Positions 26,106 to 35,891 of a DNA stretch of 64,000 nucleotides are shown piece after piece. Every line of letters starts with the position of its first letter. Within the stretch, counting starts at the first letter, position 1. Under the pieces are notes generated by a model. That model saw nothing but the letters and a program-made list of their open reading frames with translations, did no database searches and was not told the origin of the DNA. The DNA is from Pseudomonas sp. R76. Lineage in GTDB: Bacteria; Pseudomonadota; Gammaproteobacteria; Pseudomonadales; Pseudomonadaceae. The stretch spans positions 1,736,001 to 1,800,000 of the forward strand of contig NZ_CP019428.1 in the NCBI RefSeq assembly GCF_009834565.1, read 5' to 3'. A program made the position numbers and the translations under genes.

Positions 26106-28403
26106 ATGATTCGCACGCTGCCCGCTCTTTTTGCTCTGCTGTTCGCCGCACCCTTGATGGCCGCGCCTGCCGGGCAACAAACGCTGTTCAACTTCGTCCG
26201 GCCTGCCGATGTGGTCAAGGTGGCGACCCAGGACGCCAGCCTGCCGCAATACAACGCCGAACAAACCCCTGAAGGTGAGGTGCTGCGCCGCATCACGTTC
26301 AACCCGGCAGCCGAACCGAGCCTGGTGCTCAGCCCGCAGACCGGCGTGTGGGACTGGTCGCAGTCCGGCGCCATAAGCCTGCGTATCCAGAGCGCCATGG
26401 ACTGGGCGTTGACCCTCTACGTCAAGGTGCAGAGCACCGACGGCAAAACCCTGGTCAGCCGCATCGACCTGCCGGCCGGCCCGGCCCAGACCCTGGTGAT
26501 TCCGTTGCAAGCCAACTCGCCGCTGAGCCAGGGCATGAAGGCTGGCCCGCCGATGCCGATCACCGTGGATGGCCAGCGCGTATTGCTGGCCGGCAGCGCC
26601 GGGGAAATCGACCGCAGCCAGGTGGCGTCTGTGACGCTGTCGATGCTCAAGCCGAATGCCGCCCAAAGCATCCTGCTGGAGCGTTTTGGCGTGCAGGACA
26701 GCGAGCCGGTGCTGAAAGCGGCCTACAGCGAACTGGTGGATGCCTATGGCCAGTCCACCCGCGCGCGCTGGCCGGAAAAAGTCAGCAGCGACGACCAGCT
26801 CAAAGCCGCCGCCGCCAAGGAGCAACAGCAGCTCAAAGGCTGGTTGGCTGAGCGCAACAAATCTTCCCTGGACCAATATGGCGGCTGGAACAAAGGCCCG
26901 GCGTTCGAAGCCAGCGGCTTTTTCCGTACCGAGAAGCGCGACGGCCGCTGGTACTTGGTGACGCCGGAAGGCCATCCGTTCTATTCCTTGGGGGTTAACA
27001 CGGTTGCGCCGGATAACAACCAGACCTATGTGGCCGGCCGCGAGTGGATGTTCGCCGCGTTGCCCAAAGCGGGTGAGCCGTTCGACAAGTATTACGGCAG
27101 CAGCGACAACCGAGGCGGCAACGGCGCGGATCAGGGCCGGGGCTTCAATGTGGGGCGTTGGTACGACTTCTATGGCGCCAACCTGCAGCGCACCTATGGC
27201 ACCGAAGGTTTCGACCAGAAACGCTGGGTCAGACACACCCTCGACCGGCTCCAGGCCTGGGGTTTCAACACCGTGGGCAACTGGAGCGACGAGAGCCTCG
27301 CCAGCGCCGACCGCGTGCCGTACACCTTGCCGCTGTCGATTGTCGGCGACTACGCCAGCATCAGCACCGGCACCGACTGGTGGGGCGGCATGCCTGACCC
27401 GTTCGACCCGCGTTTTGCCATGGCCACCGAGCGTGCCGTAGCGATTGCTGCCCGCGATCACCGCGATGACCCGTGGCTGATCGGCTTCTTTGCCGACAAC
27501 GAGCTGGCCTGGGCCGGCCCGGGTGACGATGCAAAATCCCGTTACGCCTTGGCCTACGGCACGCTGCGCATGACCACCGACGTACCGGCCAAGCGCGCGT
27601 TTCTCAAGCAACTGCGCGACAAGTACCGCAACGAAGAAGGCCTGTCGAAGGCCTGGGGCATTCACTTGGCGGGCTGGGAGCTGATGGAAGACCCAGGCTT
27701 CGAGCCGCCGATGCCAAGCCCCGAGCACCCGGAAATCGAAGCTGACTTTAAATATTTCCAGAAGACCTTCGCCGATGCCTATTTCAAGACCATTTCCGAC
27801 TCCTTGAAGTGGCACGCGCCCAACCAGCTGTTGCTGGGCGGTCGTTATGCCGTAAGTACCCCGGAAGCCGTGGCCTCCTGCGCGCAGTATTGCGATGTGC
27901 TGAGCTTCAACATGTACACCCTCAAGCCCCAGGACGGTTATGACTTCGCCGCCCTGCGCGCGCTGGATAAACCGGTGCTGATCACCGAGTTCAATTTCGG
28001 CTCCGCCGACCGTGGCCCGTTCTGGGGCGGCGTGACCCAGTTGGCCAAGGAAGAAGACCGTGGCGTGGCCTACGGCAACTTCCTCAAGCAGGCCATGGCC
28101 GAGCCGTCGATTGTCGGCGTGCACTGGTTCCAGTACCTGGACCAGCCGGTGACCGGCCGTTTGCTGGACGGTGAGAACGGTCACTTCGGCCTTGTCGGCA
28201 TTACCGATGTACCGTTCCAGGGCTTTGTCGACAGCGTGCGTAAAAGCAACCTGGCGACAGTCGACCAGTTGGGTAAAGAGGCGGAAAAGGCCAAGGCCGC
28301 CGGCGTGGTTCGCGAGAACGAAGCCGGCAAGGGCGGGCATGAAGGCAAAGGCGCAGGCCAGGGCGCCGGACACGCCGGTGGGCACTCTGGAAATGGCCAT
28401 TGA
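26106..28403 (+). CDS. Exported glycoside-hydrolase-like protein (clan GH-A TIM barrel, beta-agarase/galactosidase-like)
   Basis: This 765-residue protein has a signal peptide (cleaved near residue 20 after LMAA), an N-terminal beta-sandwich (about 25-200) and a TIM-barrel domain. The pattern FFADNELAW gives a likely acid/base E466, and VLITEFNFG gives a likely nucleophile E628, with clan-A spacing. The closest family I can suggest is GH42/GH50-like. The tail (about 735-765) is Gly/His/Lys-rich (GKGGHEGKGAGQGAGHAGG). The substrate is unknown, probably a periplasmic polysaccharide. No other sugar genes adjoin it. Confidence 0.65.
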   Translation: MIRTLPALFALLFAAPLMAAPAGQQTLFNFVRPADVVKVATQDASLPQYNAEQTPEGEVLRRITFNPAAEPSLVLSPQTGVWDWSQSGAISLRIQSAMDWALTLYVKVQSTDGKTLVSRIDLPAGPAQTLVIPLQANSPLSQGMKAGPPMPITVDGQRVLLAGSAGEIDRSQVASVTLSMLKPNAAQSILLERFGVQDSEPVLKAAYSELVDAYGQSTRARWPEKVSSDDQLKAAAAKEQQQLKGWLAERNKSSLDQYGGWNKGPAFEASGFFRTEKRDGRWYLVTPEGHPFYSLGVNTVAPDNNQTYVAGREWMFAALPKAGEPFDKYYGSSDNRGGNGADQGRGFNVGRWYDFYGANLQRTYGTEGFDQKRWVRHTLDRLQAWGFNTVGNWSDESLASADRVPYTLPLSIVGDYASISTGTDWWGGMPDPFDPRFAMATERAVAIAARDHRDDPWLIGFFADNELAWAGPGDDAKSRYALAYGTLRMTTDVPAKRAFLKQLRDKYRNEEGLSKAWGIHLAGWELMEDPGFEPPMPSPEHPEIEADFKYFQKTFADAYFKTISDSLKWHAPNQLLLGGRYAVSTPEAVASCAQYCDVLSFNMYTLKPQDGYDFAALRALDKPVLITEFNFGSADRGPFWGGVTQLAKEEDRGVAYGNFLKQAMAEPSIVGVHWFQYLDQPVTGRLLDGENGHFGLVGITDVPFQGFVDSVRKSNLATVDQLGKEAEKAKAAGVVRENEAGKGGHEGKGAGQGAGHAGGHSGNGH

Positions 28404-28485
28404 TTCATCGTTGACGGGTTCACAAAACCCCTAATGACTGGAACAATGTCGGCCACTTCCTACAGTGTTGTTCAAGGCGGATCAG

Positions 28486-29631
28486 GTGCAGATTCAGGGT
28501 CATTACGAGCTTCAGTTCGAAGCGGTACGCGAAGCGTTTGCCGCGCTGTTCGATGACCCGCAAGAGCGTGGTGCCGGGCTGTGTATCCAGATCGGCGGCG
28601 AAACCGTCGTCGACCTGTGGGCCGGCACTGCGGACAAGGACGGCGCCGAGGCCTGGCACAGCGACACCATCGTCAACCTGTTCTCCTGCACCAAGACCTT
28701 CACCGCCGTCACGGCCCTGCAATTGGTGGCCGAGGGCAAGCTGAAACTCGATGCGCCCGTGGCTGACTACTGGCCTGAGTTCGCGGCAGCCGGTAAAGAA
28801 GCCATCACCCTGCGCCAACTGCTCTGCCACCAGGCCGGGCTGCCGGCAATCCGCGAGATGCTGCCGACTGAAGCCCTGTACGACTGGCAATTGATGGTCG
28901 ACACCCTGGCAGCCGAGGCACCGTGGTGGACGCCGGGCCAAGGGCATGGCTACGAGGCCATCACTTACGGCTGGCTGGTCGGTGAATTGCTGCGCCGCGC
29001 CGATGGGCGCGGGCCGGGTGAGTCGATCGTCGCACGGGTTGCGCGGCCGTTGGGCCTGGACTTTCACGTGGGGCTGGCAGATGAAGAGTTTTATCGTGTT
29101 GCACATATAGCGCGCAGCAAAGGCAATATGGGCGACGAAGCCGCTCAACGCTTATTGCAAGTAATGATGCGTGAACCTGCCGCTATGACTACACGGGCAT
29201 TTGCCAACCCACCGTCTATTCTGACCAGCACTAATAAGCCCGAATGGCGGCGCATGCAGCAGCCGGCGGCAAATGGTCACGGTAATGCGCGCAGCCTGGC
29301 GGGTTTTTATAGCGGATTGTTGGACGGTAGTTTGCTGGAAAGCGACATGCTGGAACAATTGACCCGCGAACACAGTATCGGGCCGGATAAAACCTTATTG
29401 ACCCAAACCCGCTTCGGCTTGGGCTGCATGTTGGATCAACCGCAATTGCCCAATGCCACGTTCGGCCTTGGCCCACGTGCGTTTGGTCACCCTGGCGCTG
29501 GTGGTTCGGTGGGGTTTGCCGACCCTGAACATGATGTAGCATTCGGTTTCGTGACTAATACACTGGGGCCTTACGTACTTATGGACCCGCGTGCACAGAA
29601 GTTGGTCGGAATATTGGCCGGTTGTCTGTAA
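28486..29631 (+). CDS. Serine hydrolase, beta-lactamase/EstB family
   Basis: This 381-residue class C beta-lactamase-fold enzyme has the SxxK motif SCTK (S67, K70), a YxN-like motif near YGWLVGELL, and a late HPGAGGSVGFAD segment in place of KTG. Such proteins usually act as esterases. There is no signal peptide, so it is cytoplasmic. I prefer the GTG at 28486, with AAGG eight bases upstream, over an upstream GTG at 28465 that lacks a ribosome site. Base composition falls slightly after about 29090, with codon use less GC-biased than in its first half. Confidence 0.82.
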   Translation: MQIQGHYELQFEAVREAFAALFDDPQERGAGLCIQIGGETVVDLWAGTADKDGAEAWHSDTIVNLFSCTKTFTAVTALQLVAEGKLKLDAPVADYWPEFAAAGKEAITLRQLLCHQAGLPAIREMLPTEALYDWQLMVDTLAAEAPWWTPGQGHGYEAITYGWLVGELLRRADGRGPGESIVARVARPLGLDFHVGLADEEFYRVAHIARSKGNMGDEAAQRLLQVMMREPAAMTTRAFANPPSILTSTNKPEWRRMQQPAANGHGNARSLAGFYSGLLDGSLLESDMLEQLTREHSIGPDKTLLTQTRFGLGCMLDQPQLPNATFGLGPRAFGHPGAGGSVGFADPEHDVAFGFVTNTLGPYVLMDPRAQKLVGILAGCL

Positions 29632-29774
29632 AGAGCTTGCTGTTTCACGTTTTTTTGTTACAAAGGCAACTATAAGAAGGCGCTGAACGAAATTTTGTAA
29701 CTTTAATGTTCTGTAAGCGTCTGTTTAACGGGTCAACCAGGCCCTCCGGTTTTTTCTCATTTTGTGGATATCTC

Positions 29775-30947
29775 ATGTTATCGAACAAGTCCTTGGCACT
29801 GGCGCTGTGCCTCACTATTACTGGCTGCGCACAAACTCCACAAAATGATGCTGAGGGTGGGCATTGGTGGCAATTTGGGTCTGATAAGGCTGCTACCAAG
29901 GACGCAGTGACTCAAACCGACGCCAAGCCAGATGCAAAACCTGCCGCTGGCGCCAAGCCCGCCGCGCCGGTAACTGCTGCTGCGCCTGCCCCCGCTGCCG
30001 CTGCCGCACCGGCCCCGGTCGCCAAGGCTGACACCGGCTTCAACTGGTGGCCGTTCTCCTCCAAGACCGCCGACGAAAAGGCGGCGGATGCCAAGGCTGA
30101 CCTGAAAGCCGACCTCAAGGCGGCAACCCCTGCTTTCACGCCTGACGCTGCGCCTGCTGTGGCCAAGACCGACACCGAGAGCAAATGGTGGTGGCCGTTC
30201 GAAAGCAAGCCAAAGCCATTGGCAAAGGTCGACGTGACCAACGTGCCGATGCCCGACCCGAAAGTCACCCAAGCCTGGCTGGATGACTATGAGCCGCGCC
30301 TGCGCGCCGCCATCAAGGACAGCAACCTGCAACTGGAGCGTCGCGAGAACGTACTGGTTGTGATCGCACCGGTTGATGGCTCCTACAACCCAAAACGTCC
30401 AGGGATGCTGCTGCCAGTGACCCTGGGCCCGTTCACCCGCGTTGCCAAGGCGGTTGAAGGCGATCCGAAAACTGCCGTGCTGGTACTCGGCCACGTCGAC
30501 ACCAATGGTGCCGAACCTGCGAGCCAGGCGTTGACGCGTGAGCGCGCGCAATCCATCGCGTCGATTTTCAGCCTCAGTGGCTTGAAGCAGGATCGCCTGA
30601 TGATGCGTGGCATGGGCGACCTTATGCCGCGTGCCGCCAACGACAGCAATCAGGGGCGTGCGCTGAACCGTCGCATGGAAATCATGTTCACTCAGCGTAC
30701 AACGATGTTGGCCCTGCTGAGCAAGTACAACTCGGGCAAGCCACCGGTTGCTGATATGGTCGCCGTGCAAACAGCACCAGCCCCCGTGCCTGCTCCGGCT
30801 GCGAAAAAGGCAGTACCTGCGAAAAAGGCCCCGGCCAAGAAGGCCGCTGCCAAGCCTGTTGCGAAAAAAGCCGCCGCCAAACCGGCCGCGAAAAAAGCCG
30901 CACCTAAGGCTGACGCAGCCGCTGCAAACGACCAGGCGAAAAACTGA
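29775..30947 (+). CDS. OmpA-domain lipoprotein with a histone-H1-like basic tail
   Basis: This 390-residue protein has a lipobox (LTITGC, Cys 18), a low-complexity Ala/Pro/Lys linker carrying three copies of a WWxF motif (HWWQFGS, NWWPFSS, WWWPFES), an OmpA domain (about 190-315; LGHVDTNG, NRRMEIMF), and a tail of about 50 residues built of KKA/AKP/PAKK repeats. The start at 29775 gives a lipoprotein signal; an upstream in-frame ATG at 29706 would bury it. It may bind peptidoglycan; the role of the basic tail is unknown. Confidence 0.82.
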   Translation: MLSNKSLALALCLTITGCAQTPQNDAEGGHWWQFGSDKAATKDAVTQTDAKPDAKPAAGAKPAAPVTAAAPAPAAAAAPAPVAKADTGFNWWPFSSKTADEKAADAKADLKADLKAATPAFTPDAAPAVAKTDTESKWWWPFESKPKPLAKVDVTNVPMPDPKVTQAWLDDYEPRLRAAIKDSNLQLERRENVLVVIAPVDGSYNPKRPGMLLPVTLGPFTRVAKAVEGDPKTAVLVLGHVDTNGAEPASQALTRERAQSIASIFSLSGLKQDRLMMRGMGDLMPRAANDSNQGRALNRRMEIMFTQRTTMLALLSKYNSGKPPVADMVAVQTAPAPVPAPAAKKAVPAKKAPAKKAAAKPVAKKAAAKPAAKKAAPKADAAAANDQAKN

Positions 30948-30974
30948 TCTGCTGAACCAGAAGGATAAAGCCGC

Positions 30975-31622
30975 ATGACCCAGGCACTGGCCGATATGCG
31001 CCGTGACTACACACGGGACGGTTTGAGCGAGGCCCAGGCCCCGGGCGAGCCGTTTGCGTTGTTCCACCAGTGGTTTGCCGACGCGGTGAAGACCGAGCAG
31101 CCCCCGGTGGAGGCCAATGCCATGACCTTGGCCACGGTCGACCACGACGGTCGTCCGCACTGTCGCATCCTGCTGCTCAAAGGCTTGGATACACAGGGCT
31201 TTACCTTCTTCACCAATTATCAGAGTGCCAAGGGCGAACAGCTCGCGGCACAGCCCTTTGCAGCCATGACCTTCTTCTGGCCGACCCTGGAGCGCCAGGT
31301 GCGCATCGAGGGGCGGGTGGTCAAGGTCACGCCGGAGGAGTCGGACGCTTATTATCAGGTCCGTCCTTTGGGCAGCCGCCTTGGGGCTTGGGCATCACCG
31401 CAGAGCCAGGTCATTCGTGACCGCGAAGAGCTGCAGGACTTGCTCAAGGCCACTGAGCAGCGTTTCAGCGATACCCAACCCGACTGCCCTGAGCATTGGG
31501 GCGGTTATCGCCTGCTGCCTGAGCGCATGGAGTTCTGGCAAGGCCGCGCCAGCCGCCTGCATGACCGGCTGAACTATCGCCTGCAAAACGGCGAGTGGAC
31601 CCGCGAGCGCCTGGCGCCCTGA
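30975..31622 (+). CDS. pdxH: Pyridoxamine 5'-phosphate oxidase
   Basis: This 215-residue FMN enzyme converts pyridoxine or pyridoxamine phosphate to pyridoxal phosphate, the last step of vitamin B6 supply. Diagnostic segments are [33 protein letters not shown] and the C-terminal [11 protein letters not shown]. Family length is normal. AAGGA precedes the ATG. Confidence 0.95.
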   Translation: MTQALADMRRDYTRDGLSEAQAPGEPFALFHQWFADAVKTEQPPVEANAMTLATVDHDGRPHCRILLLKGLDTQGFTFFTNYQSAKGEQLAAQPFAAMTFFWPTLERQVRIEGRVVKVTPEESDAYYQVRPLGSRLGAWASPQSQVIRDREELQDLLKATEQRFSDTQPDCPEHWGGYRLLPERMEFWQGRASRLHDRLNYRLQNGEWTRERLAP

Positions 31623-31883
31623 GTCTCACCTTTCGTCACTTCTCCTGAATATTGCCAGTCACACTGAAGTCTCTACCCAAGAGGCTTCGGCGTGTGCTGC
31701 TGGACGACTACAATCAACGGGTCCGTGACATTCTTTGGAACAAGAATCCAGCTACCGTTCGTCGAGTTTTCTGGTGCTGGTAGTCTGTACTAAGGCTGAA
31801 TGAAAGGAATTTTCTGACGTGCTTGCCGTGACAGGCGCCAAGCTGCGGCGTCTAATGAACACCTGTCCTTTGGAGTTGATGCT

Positions 31884-32348
31884 ATGCGTAAGTCCGTTTT
31901 ACTAGTTGCCTGCTTTACCACCCTGTCGTTGCTGTTGGGTGGCTGCGCCTCGAGTCTGACCGGCGACTCGTACTCCCGTGACGAGGCGCGCCGTGTACAG
32001 ACCGTGCGCATGGGCACCATTGAATCCCTGCGTCCGGTGAAAATCGAAGGCACCAAGACCCCAATCGGCGGCGCTGCCGGCGCAGTTATCGGCGGTGTTG
32101 GCGGCAGCGCCATCGGCGGCGGCCGTGGCAGTATCGTCACCGCTGTGATCGGCGCCGTAGCCGGCGGCCTGCTGGGTTCGGCCACCGAAGAAGGCCTGAC
32201 CCGTACCCAAGGCGTGGAAATCACCGTTCGCGAAGACGACGGCAGCATGCGCGCCTACGTCCAGGCGGTTGAAGAGAACGAAATCTTCCGCATCGGCGAC
32301 CGCGTCCGCATCATGACCGTTAACGGCACCAGCCGCGTTACGCGTTAA
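31884..32348 (+). CDS. SlyB/PcpL-like lipoprotein with a glycine-zipper segment
   Basis: This 154-residue protein has a lipobox (LLLGGCAS, Cys 21), a glycine-zipper 2TM segment (about 55-100, GGAAGAVIGGVGGSAIGGG) and a small beta-rich C-terminus (VEITVREDDGSMRAYVQ). It belongs to the SlyB/17 kDa antigen family of outer-membrane lipoproteins. A strong terminator follows 22 bp after the stop. The 261 bp upstream hold no gene I can support. Confidence 0.88.
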   Translation: MRKSVLLVACFTTLSLLLGGCASSLTGDSYSRDEARRVQTVRMGTIESLRPVKIEGTKTPIGGAAGAVIGGVGGSAIGGGRGSIVTAVIGAVAGGLLGSATEEGLTRTQGVEITVREDDGSMRAYVQAVEENEIFRIGDRVRIMTVNGTSRVTR

Positions 32349-32370
32349 GCAACGGTCGTAGAAACACAAA

Positions 32371-32404
32371 ACCCCAACCGGGTGACCGGTTGGGGTTTTT
32401 TTGA
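32371..32404 (+). terminator. Intrinsic terminator after the SlyB-like gene
   Basis: ACCCCAACCGG (32371-32381) pairs with CCGGTTGGGGT (32386-32396) around a GTGA loop, followed by a run of T. Confidence 0.92.
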
Positions 32405-32503
32405 GGTTTTTTTCCAAAACTGCAGGCGATAAAAACCGCCTTAGTAAGGCGTAGGCTGGAGGTAAGGCCCAACTCATGGGGGCTGAGTATGTTGAAGTTT
32501 GCC

Positions 32504-32634
32504 TGTGGCGAGGGAGCTTGCTCCCGTTGGGCTGCGCAGCAGCCCTGAAGAGTTCATCACGCGCCACTGGCAAACCAATGCCATCCAGAGCGGGCTGCTT
32601 CGCAGCCCAACGGGGGGCAAGCCCCCTCGCCACA
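32504..32634. repeat. REPIN of the TGTGGCGAGGGAGCTTGCTCCC family
   Basis: TGTGGCGAGGGAGCTTGC... GTTGGGCTGCGCAGCAGCCC is mirrored by GGGCTGCTTCGCAGCCCAAC...CCCTCGCCACA. It lies between the SlyB-like terminator and the 3' end of the chemoreceptor gene. Confidence 0.85.
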
Positions 32635-32678
32635 GTGAGTTCGCTCAGTCCGGCGTTGTGAAGTTTTAAAGCCTCACC

Positions 32679-34301
32679 TCAAACCTGAAAGTGCTTCACC
32701 ATCGTGTTCAACTCATGCGCCAGGCTGGCCAGCGATTGCGAGGCCGCAGTCGTCTGGGTCGAGCCTTCCGCCGACTGAATCGACAACTGCTGGATGTTCA
32801 GCAAGTTCCGATCAACCGCCCGGGCAACGTCGGCTTGTTCAGCTGCCGCCGTGGTAATCACCAGGTTGCGGCCGTTGATCTCATCGTTGGCCGCCAGGAT
32901 GTCCGCCAGTGCCTGTTGCGCCAGCTCGGCCAGGCCAAGGGTTTGCTGGGTCATGGAACTGCTGTCGAGCATGGTGTTGACGGTGCTGGCGGTGTTGGTC
33001 TGGATGCTGCCGATCATCTGCTCGATTTCTTGCGTTGATTGGGCAGTGCGATGGGCCAGTGCACGCACCTCGTCAGCGACCACCGCAAAACCTCGCCCGG
33101 CTTCACCGGCGCGTGCAGCTTCGATGGCGGCGTTCAGTGCCAACAGGTTGGTTTGCTCGGCAATGGTACGGATCACATCGAGTACTTTGCCGATCCCTTT
33201 GGCCTGCTCGGCAAGGCCGCCGACTTGACCCGAGCTGACTTCAACCCCACGGGTCAGCGCCTGGATCGAATTCAACGCCTCGACCATGCGCTGCTGGCCT
33301 TTCAAGGCGATGCTGCGCGACTCTTGGGAAAGGTCGGAGGTTGATGCCGCGTTCCGTGCGACCTCTTCAATTGCGGTGGTCATTTCAGTGACGGCGGTGG
33401 CGGCTTGTTCAATCTCGGCGTGCTGCTGTTGCAAGTCCCGGCTACCCTCGGCGGTTACCGCATTCAGTTGTTCTGCCGCCGCGGCCAATTGGCTGGATGA
33501 ACCGGTAATTTGCCGCAGGGTCTGCACCAGGTTGTTACGCATGGTTTCTTGCGCCCGCAGCAGGCGCGTGGCTTCGTCGTTGCCCGTCGGGTTGATGGGC
33601 TGAGTGAGGTCGCCCCGGGCAATGGTTTCGGCCACCTGCACCGCTTCAATGATGGGAACGGTAATGCTGCGGGTCAGCAGCCAGGCCACCAGCACCGTGC
33701 CACCGCTCACCAGCAGAATAACGAGGGTGATACCGCCCACGGCATGTTGGTAAGCGGCGTCGGAGGTCTGGCCGGCTTGCTCGGCGCCTTTGTTGGCCAG
33801 ATCTATCAGCTGATCGAAGTTCTTGGTCATCTGCTCATAGCTTTCTCGAATACTGTTGAGAAAGTCGCGGGCGCCGGCTTTGTCGCCTGAGCGTGAGCGT
33901 TTGAGCATTTCGGTGTGGTTCTTCGCGTACCCCTCGAGGCTCAGGTTGAACACATCGAGACGCGATTTTTCCTCTGGCGTGCGCAGCAGCGCAGCATATT
34001 GAGCCAGCTGTTCCTTGACACTTTTCAGGCGGCCTGCGGATTTGTCTTCGTAGGTCTGCATGTCGGCATCGCTGGACGACAGGATGTGCGCCATCTCGCC
34101 CAGGCGAAAACGGTCCAGCGAAGCATTGGCCAGGGCCAGGATCCTGACGCGCTGCATCCAGTTATTCTGAATGTCGGCCGCCTGGGACTGGACTTCACCG
34201 ATCTGCTTCAGGGCGAACAGCCCGAGAAACACACTCAGCGACGCAATAGCGGCGAAGCCGATGAAGGCTCTGGCTGCGATTCTTATATTTCTCAGGAACA
34301 T
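32679..34301 (-). CDS. Methyl-accepting chemotaxis protein with a four-helix-bundle sensor
   Basis: This 540-residue transducer has TM1 (about 10-32), a periplasmic helical 4HB_MCP-type domain (33-185), TM2 (about 190-212), HAMP (to 265) and a cytoplasmic signalling domain with the hairpin tip motif [20 protein letters not shown]. It signals to CheA/CheW. It lacks the C-terminal NWETF pentapeptide. The start at 34301 (MFLRNIRI) gives TM1 directly; in-frame starts upstream add an implausible tail. The ligand is unknown. Confidence 0.92.
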   Translation of the reverse strand: MFLRNIRIAARAFIGFAAIASLSVFLGLFALKQIGEVQSQAADIQNNWMQRVRILALANASLDRFRLGEMAHILSSSDADMQTYEDKSAGRLKSVKEQLAQYAALLRTPEEKSRLDVFNLSLEGYAKNHTEMLKRSRSGDKAGARDFLNSIRESYEQMTKNFDQLIDLANKGAEQAGQTSDAAYQHAVGGITLVILLVSGGTVLVAWLLTRSITVPIIEAVQVAETIARGDLTQPINPTGNDEATRLLRAQETMRNNLVQTLRQITGSSSQLAAAAEQLNAVTAEGSRDLQQQHAEIEQAATAVTEMTTAIEEVARNAASTSDLSQESRSIALKGQQRMVEALNSIQALTRGVEVSSGQVGGLAEQAKGIGKVLDVIRTIAEQTNLLALNAAIEAARAGEAGRGFAVVADEVRALAHRTAQSTQEIEQMIGSIQTNTASTVNTMLDSSSMTQQTLGLAELAQQALADILAANDEINGRNLVITTAAAEQADVARAVDRNLLNIQQLSIQSAEGSTQTTAASQSLASLAHELNTMVKHFQV

Positions 34302-34448
34302 GGGATTTTCGCTCGGGCTGGAAACGCGTTGGGGAGCAGTGTCGGGCGGGTGTTCCTGGCGGGAACAGATGGCTCGCCACACTCACTAGTCGGCGGCGGG
34401 CAGAAAGTCTTTAGGCAATTGCGGTAAGTGTCATCTTCAGCAAAAGAA

Positions 34449-34483
34449 AACCCCCAACCAGGCGACCCGTTGGGGGTTTTTGT
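34449..34483. terminator. Bidirectional intrinsic terminator after nhaA
   Basis: CCCCCAAC (34451-34458) pairs with GTTGGGGG (34469-34476). T runs follow on the plus strand, and AAAA on the left gives TTTT for the minus strand. It ends the nhaA transcript 17 bp beyond its stop. Confidence 0.8.
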
Positions 34484-34499
34484 GGGGCTTTCAGCGCGT

Positions 34500-35675
34500 T
34501 CAGGCTTTCTTGCGACTGGCCATCGCCGTCACCGCATAACCAATACACGCCGCCAGGATCGACCCGGTGAGGATCCCCATTCGATCCTCGCCGGCGAACT
34601 CACTGGCACCCGGCACAAACGCCAGCGAGCCGACAAACAGGCTCATGGTGAAGCCGATGCCGCACAGGATCGCCACACCAAACACCTGGCCCCAGTTCGC
34701 GCCGCCGGGCAGCGCGGCAAGGCCGGTCTTGATCGCAAGCCAGGTGAAGCCGAACACGCCGACGGTCTTGCCGATCAGCAGGCCGGCGGCGATGCCCATG
34801 GGCACATGGTGGGTGAAGCTTTCCAGGCTCACGCCGGTCAGGGACACGCCCGCATTGGCAAACGCGAACAGCGGCAGGATGGCGTACGCCACCCACGGGT
34901 GCAGAGCGTGTTCCAGCGTCATCAGCGGCGAAGGCTCGGCATTCTTGGTGCGCATCGGGATGCAGAAGGCCAGTGTCACGCCGGCCAGCGTGGCGTGCAC
35001 GCCACTCTTGAGCACACATACCCACAGAATCAGGCCGATGATCAAATACGGCCCCAGCTTGATCACGCCCAGGCGGTTCATCGCGATCAAGGCAACCAAA
35101 CAGGCGCCTGCACCCGCGAGTGCGGCACCCGACAAGTCGGCTGAATAGAACACGGCGATGACGATGATCGCACCAAGGTCATCGATGATGGCCAAGGTCA
35201 TCAGGAACAGTTTCAGCGACACCGGCACGCGCTTGCCCAGCAGGGCCAGAACGCCGAGCGCAAAGGCAATATCGGTGGCCATGGGGATCGCCCAGCCGGA
35301 AAGCGCGGCAGGGTAGTCCTTGTTGATCGCCCAGTAGATCAGCGCCGGCACCACCATGCCGCCAATTGCTGCGGCGCCCGGTAACACCACTTGCGAGGGC
35401 TTGGACAGGTGGCCATCGAGCAGCTCGCGTTTCACCTCCAGGCCAATCAACAGGAAGAACAGGGCCATCAGGCCGTCGTTGATCCACAGCAGGGCGGGCT
35501 TGGCGATTTTCAGCGCGCCGATTTGTGCCACCACCGGTACGTCGAGAAATGCGTTGTACAGGTGCGACAACGGTGAGTTGTTGATGATCAGCGCCAAGGC
35601 GGCAGCGGCGATCAACAACAGACCGCTGGCGGCTTCCAGCTGGAAGAAACGGGTGAAAGTGCTACGCAGAGGCAA
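34500..35675 (-). CDS. nhaA: Na+/H+ antiporter NhaA
   Basis: This 391-residue inner-membrane antiporter has about 12 membrane helices, the NhaA start [19 protein letters not shown], the conserved [18 protein letters not shown] segment with the ion-binding aspartate region and [13 protein letters not shown] AIIDDLGAI. It expels sodium in exchange for protons at alkaline pH. The start is TTG at 35675: GGAGAG lies seven bases upstream, and no ATG fits. Confidence 0.93.
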   Translation of the reverse strand: MPLRSTFTRFFQLEAASGLLLIAAAALALIINNSPLSHLYNAFLDVPVVAQIGALKIAKPALLWINDGLMALFFLLIGLEVKRELLDGHLSKPSQVVLPGAAAIGGMVVPALIYWAINKDYPAALSGWAIPMATDIAFALGVLALLGKRVPVSLKLFLMTLAIIDDLGAIIVIAVFYSADLSGAALAGAGACLVALIAMNRLGVIKLGPYLIIGLILWVCVLKSGVHATLAGVTLAFCIPMRTKNAEPSPLMTLEHALHPWVAYAILPLFAFANAGVSLTGVSLESFTHHVPMGIAAGLLIGKTVGVFGFTWLAIKTGLAALPGGANWGQVFGVAILCGIGFTMSLFVGSLAFVPGASEFAGEDRMGILTGSILAACIGYAVTAMASRKKA

Positions 35676-35891
35676 GGGATGCTCTCCAATCAAGGTTCAA
35701 TAGGTGGCTACCCTAACCCGTACCGTTAGTTGTTAAAACAAAAGTTATATTCTTATTTGTTATAAGCAGCTGGCAGAGTTGGCGTCGCGCTTGAGCCTAG
35801 CAATTGTGTGTCTAATTGAGACGTCACTGTATCTGTGTGCAGTGTAGGAAACCCCCTAAAATCGGGGCTGAAATCTTCAGAGACGCACCTC

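Noticed and set aside
26076..28400. 774-codon minus-strand open frame opposite the glycoside-hydrolase-like gene
   Set aside because: The plus-strand frame has a signal peptide and catalytic motifs, while the minus-strand translation lacks any recognisable domain, so it is a shadow.
29657..29701. Inverted pair GTTACAAA/TTTGTAAC upstream of the OmpA/H1-like gene
   Set aside because: Short arms in an AT-rich stretch with a 29-base spacer occur by chance and match no known operator I can name.
31623..31883. Possible short peptide ending FWCW in the gap before the SlyB-like gene
   Set aside because: No ribosome site and no start codon support, and the composition is not that of a coding region.
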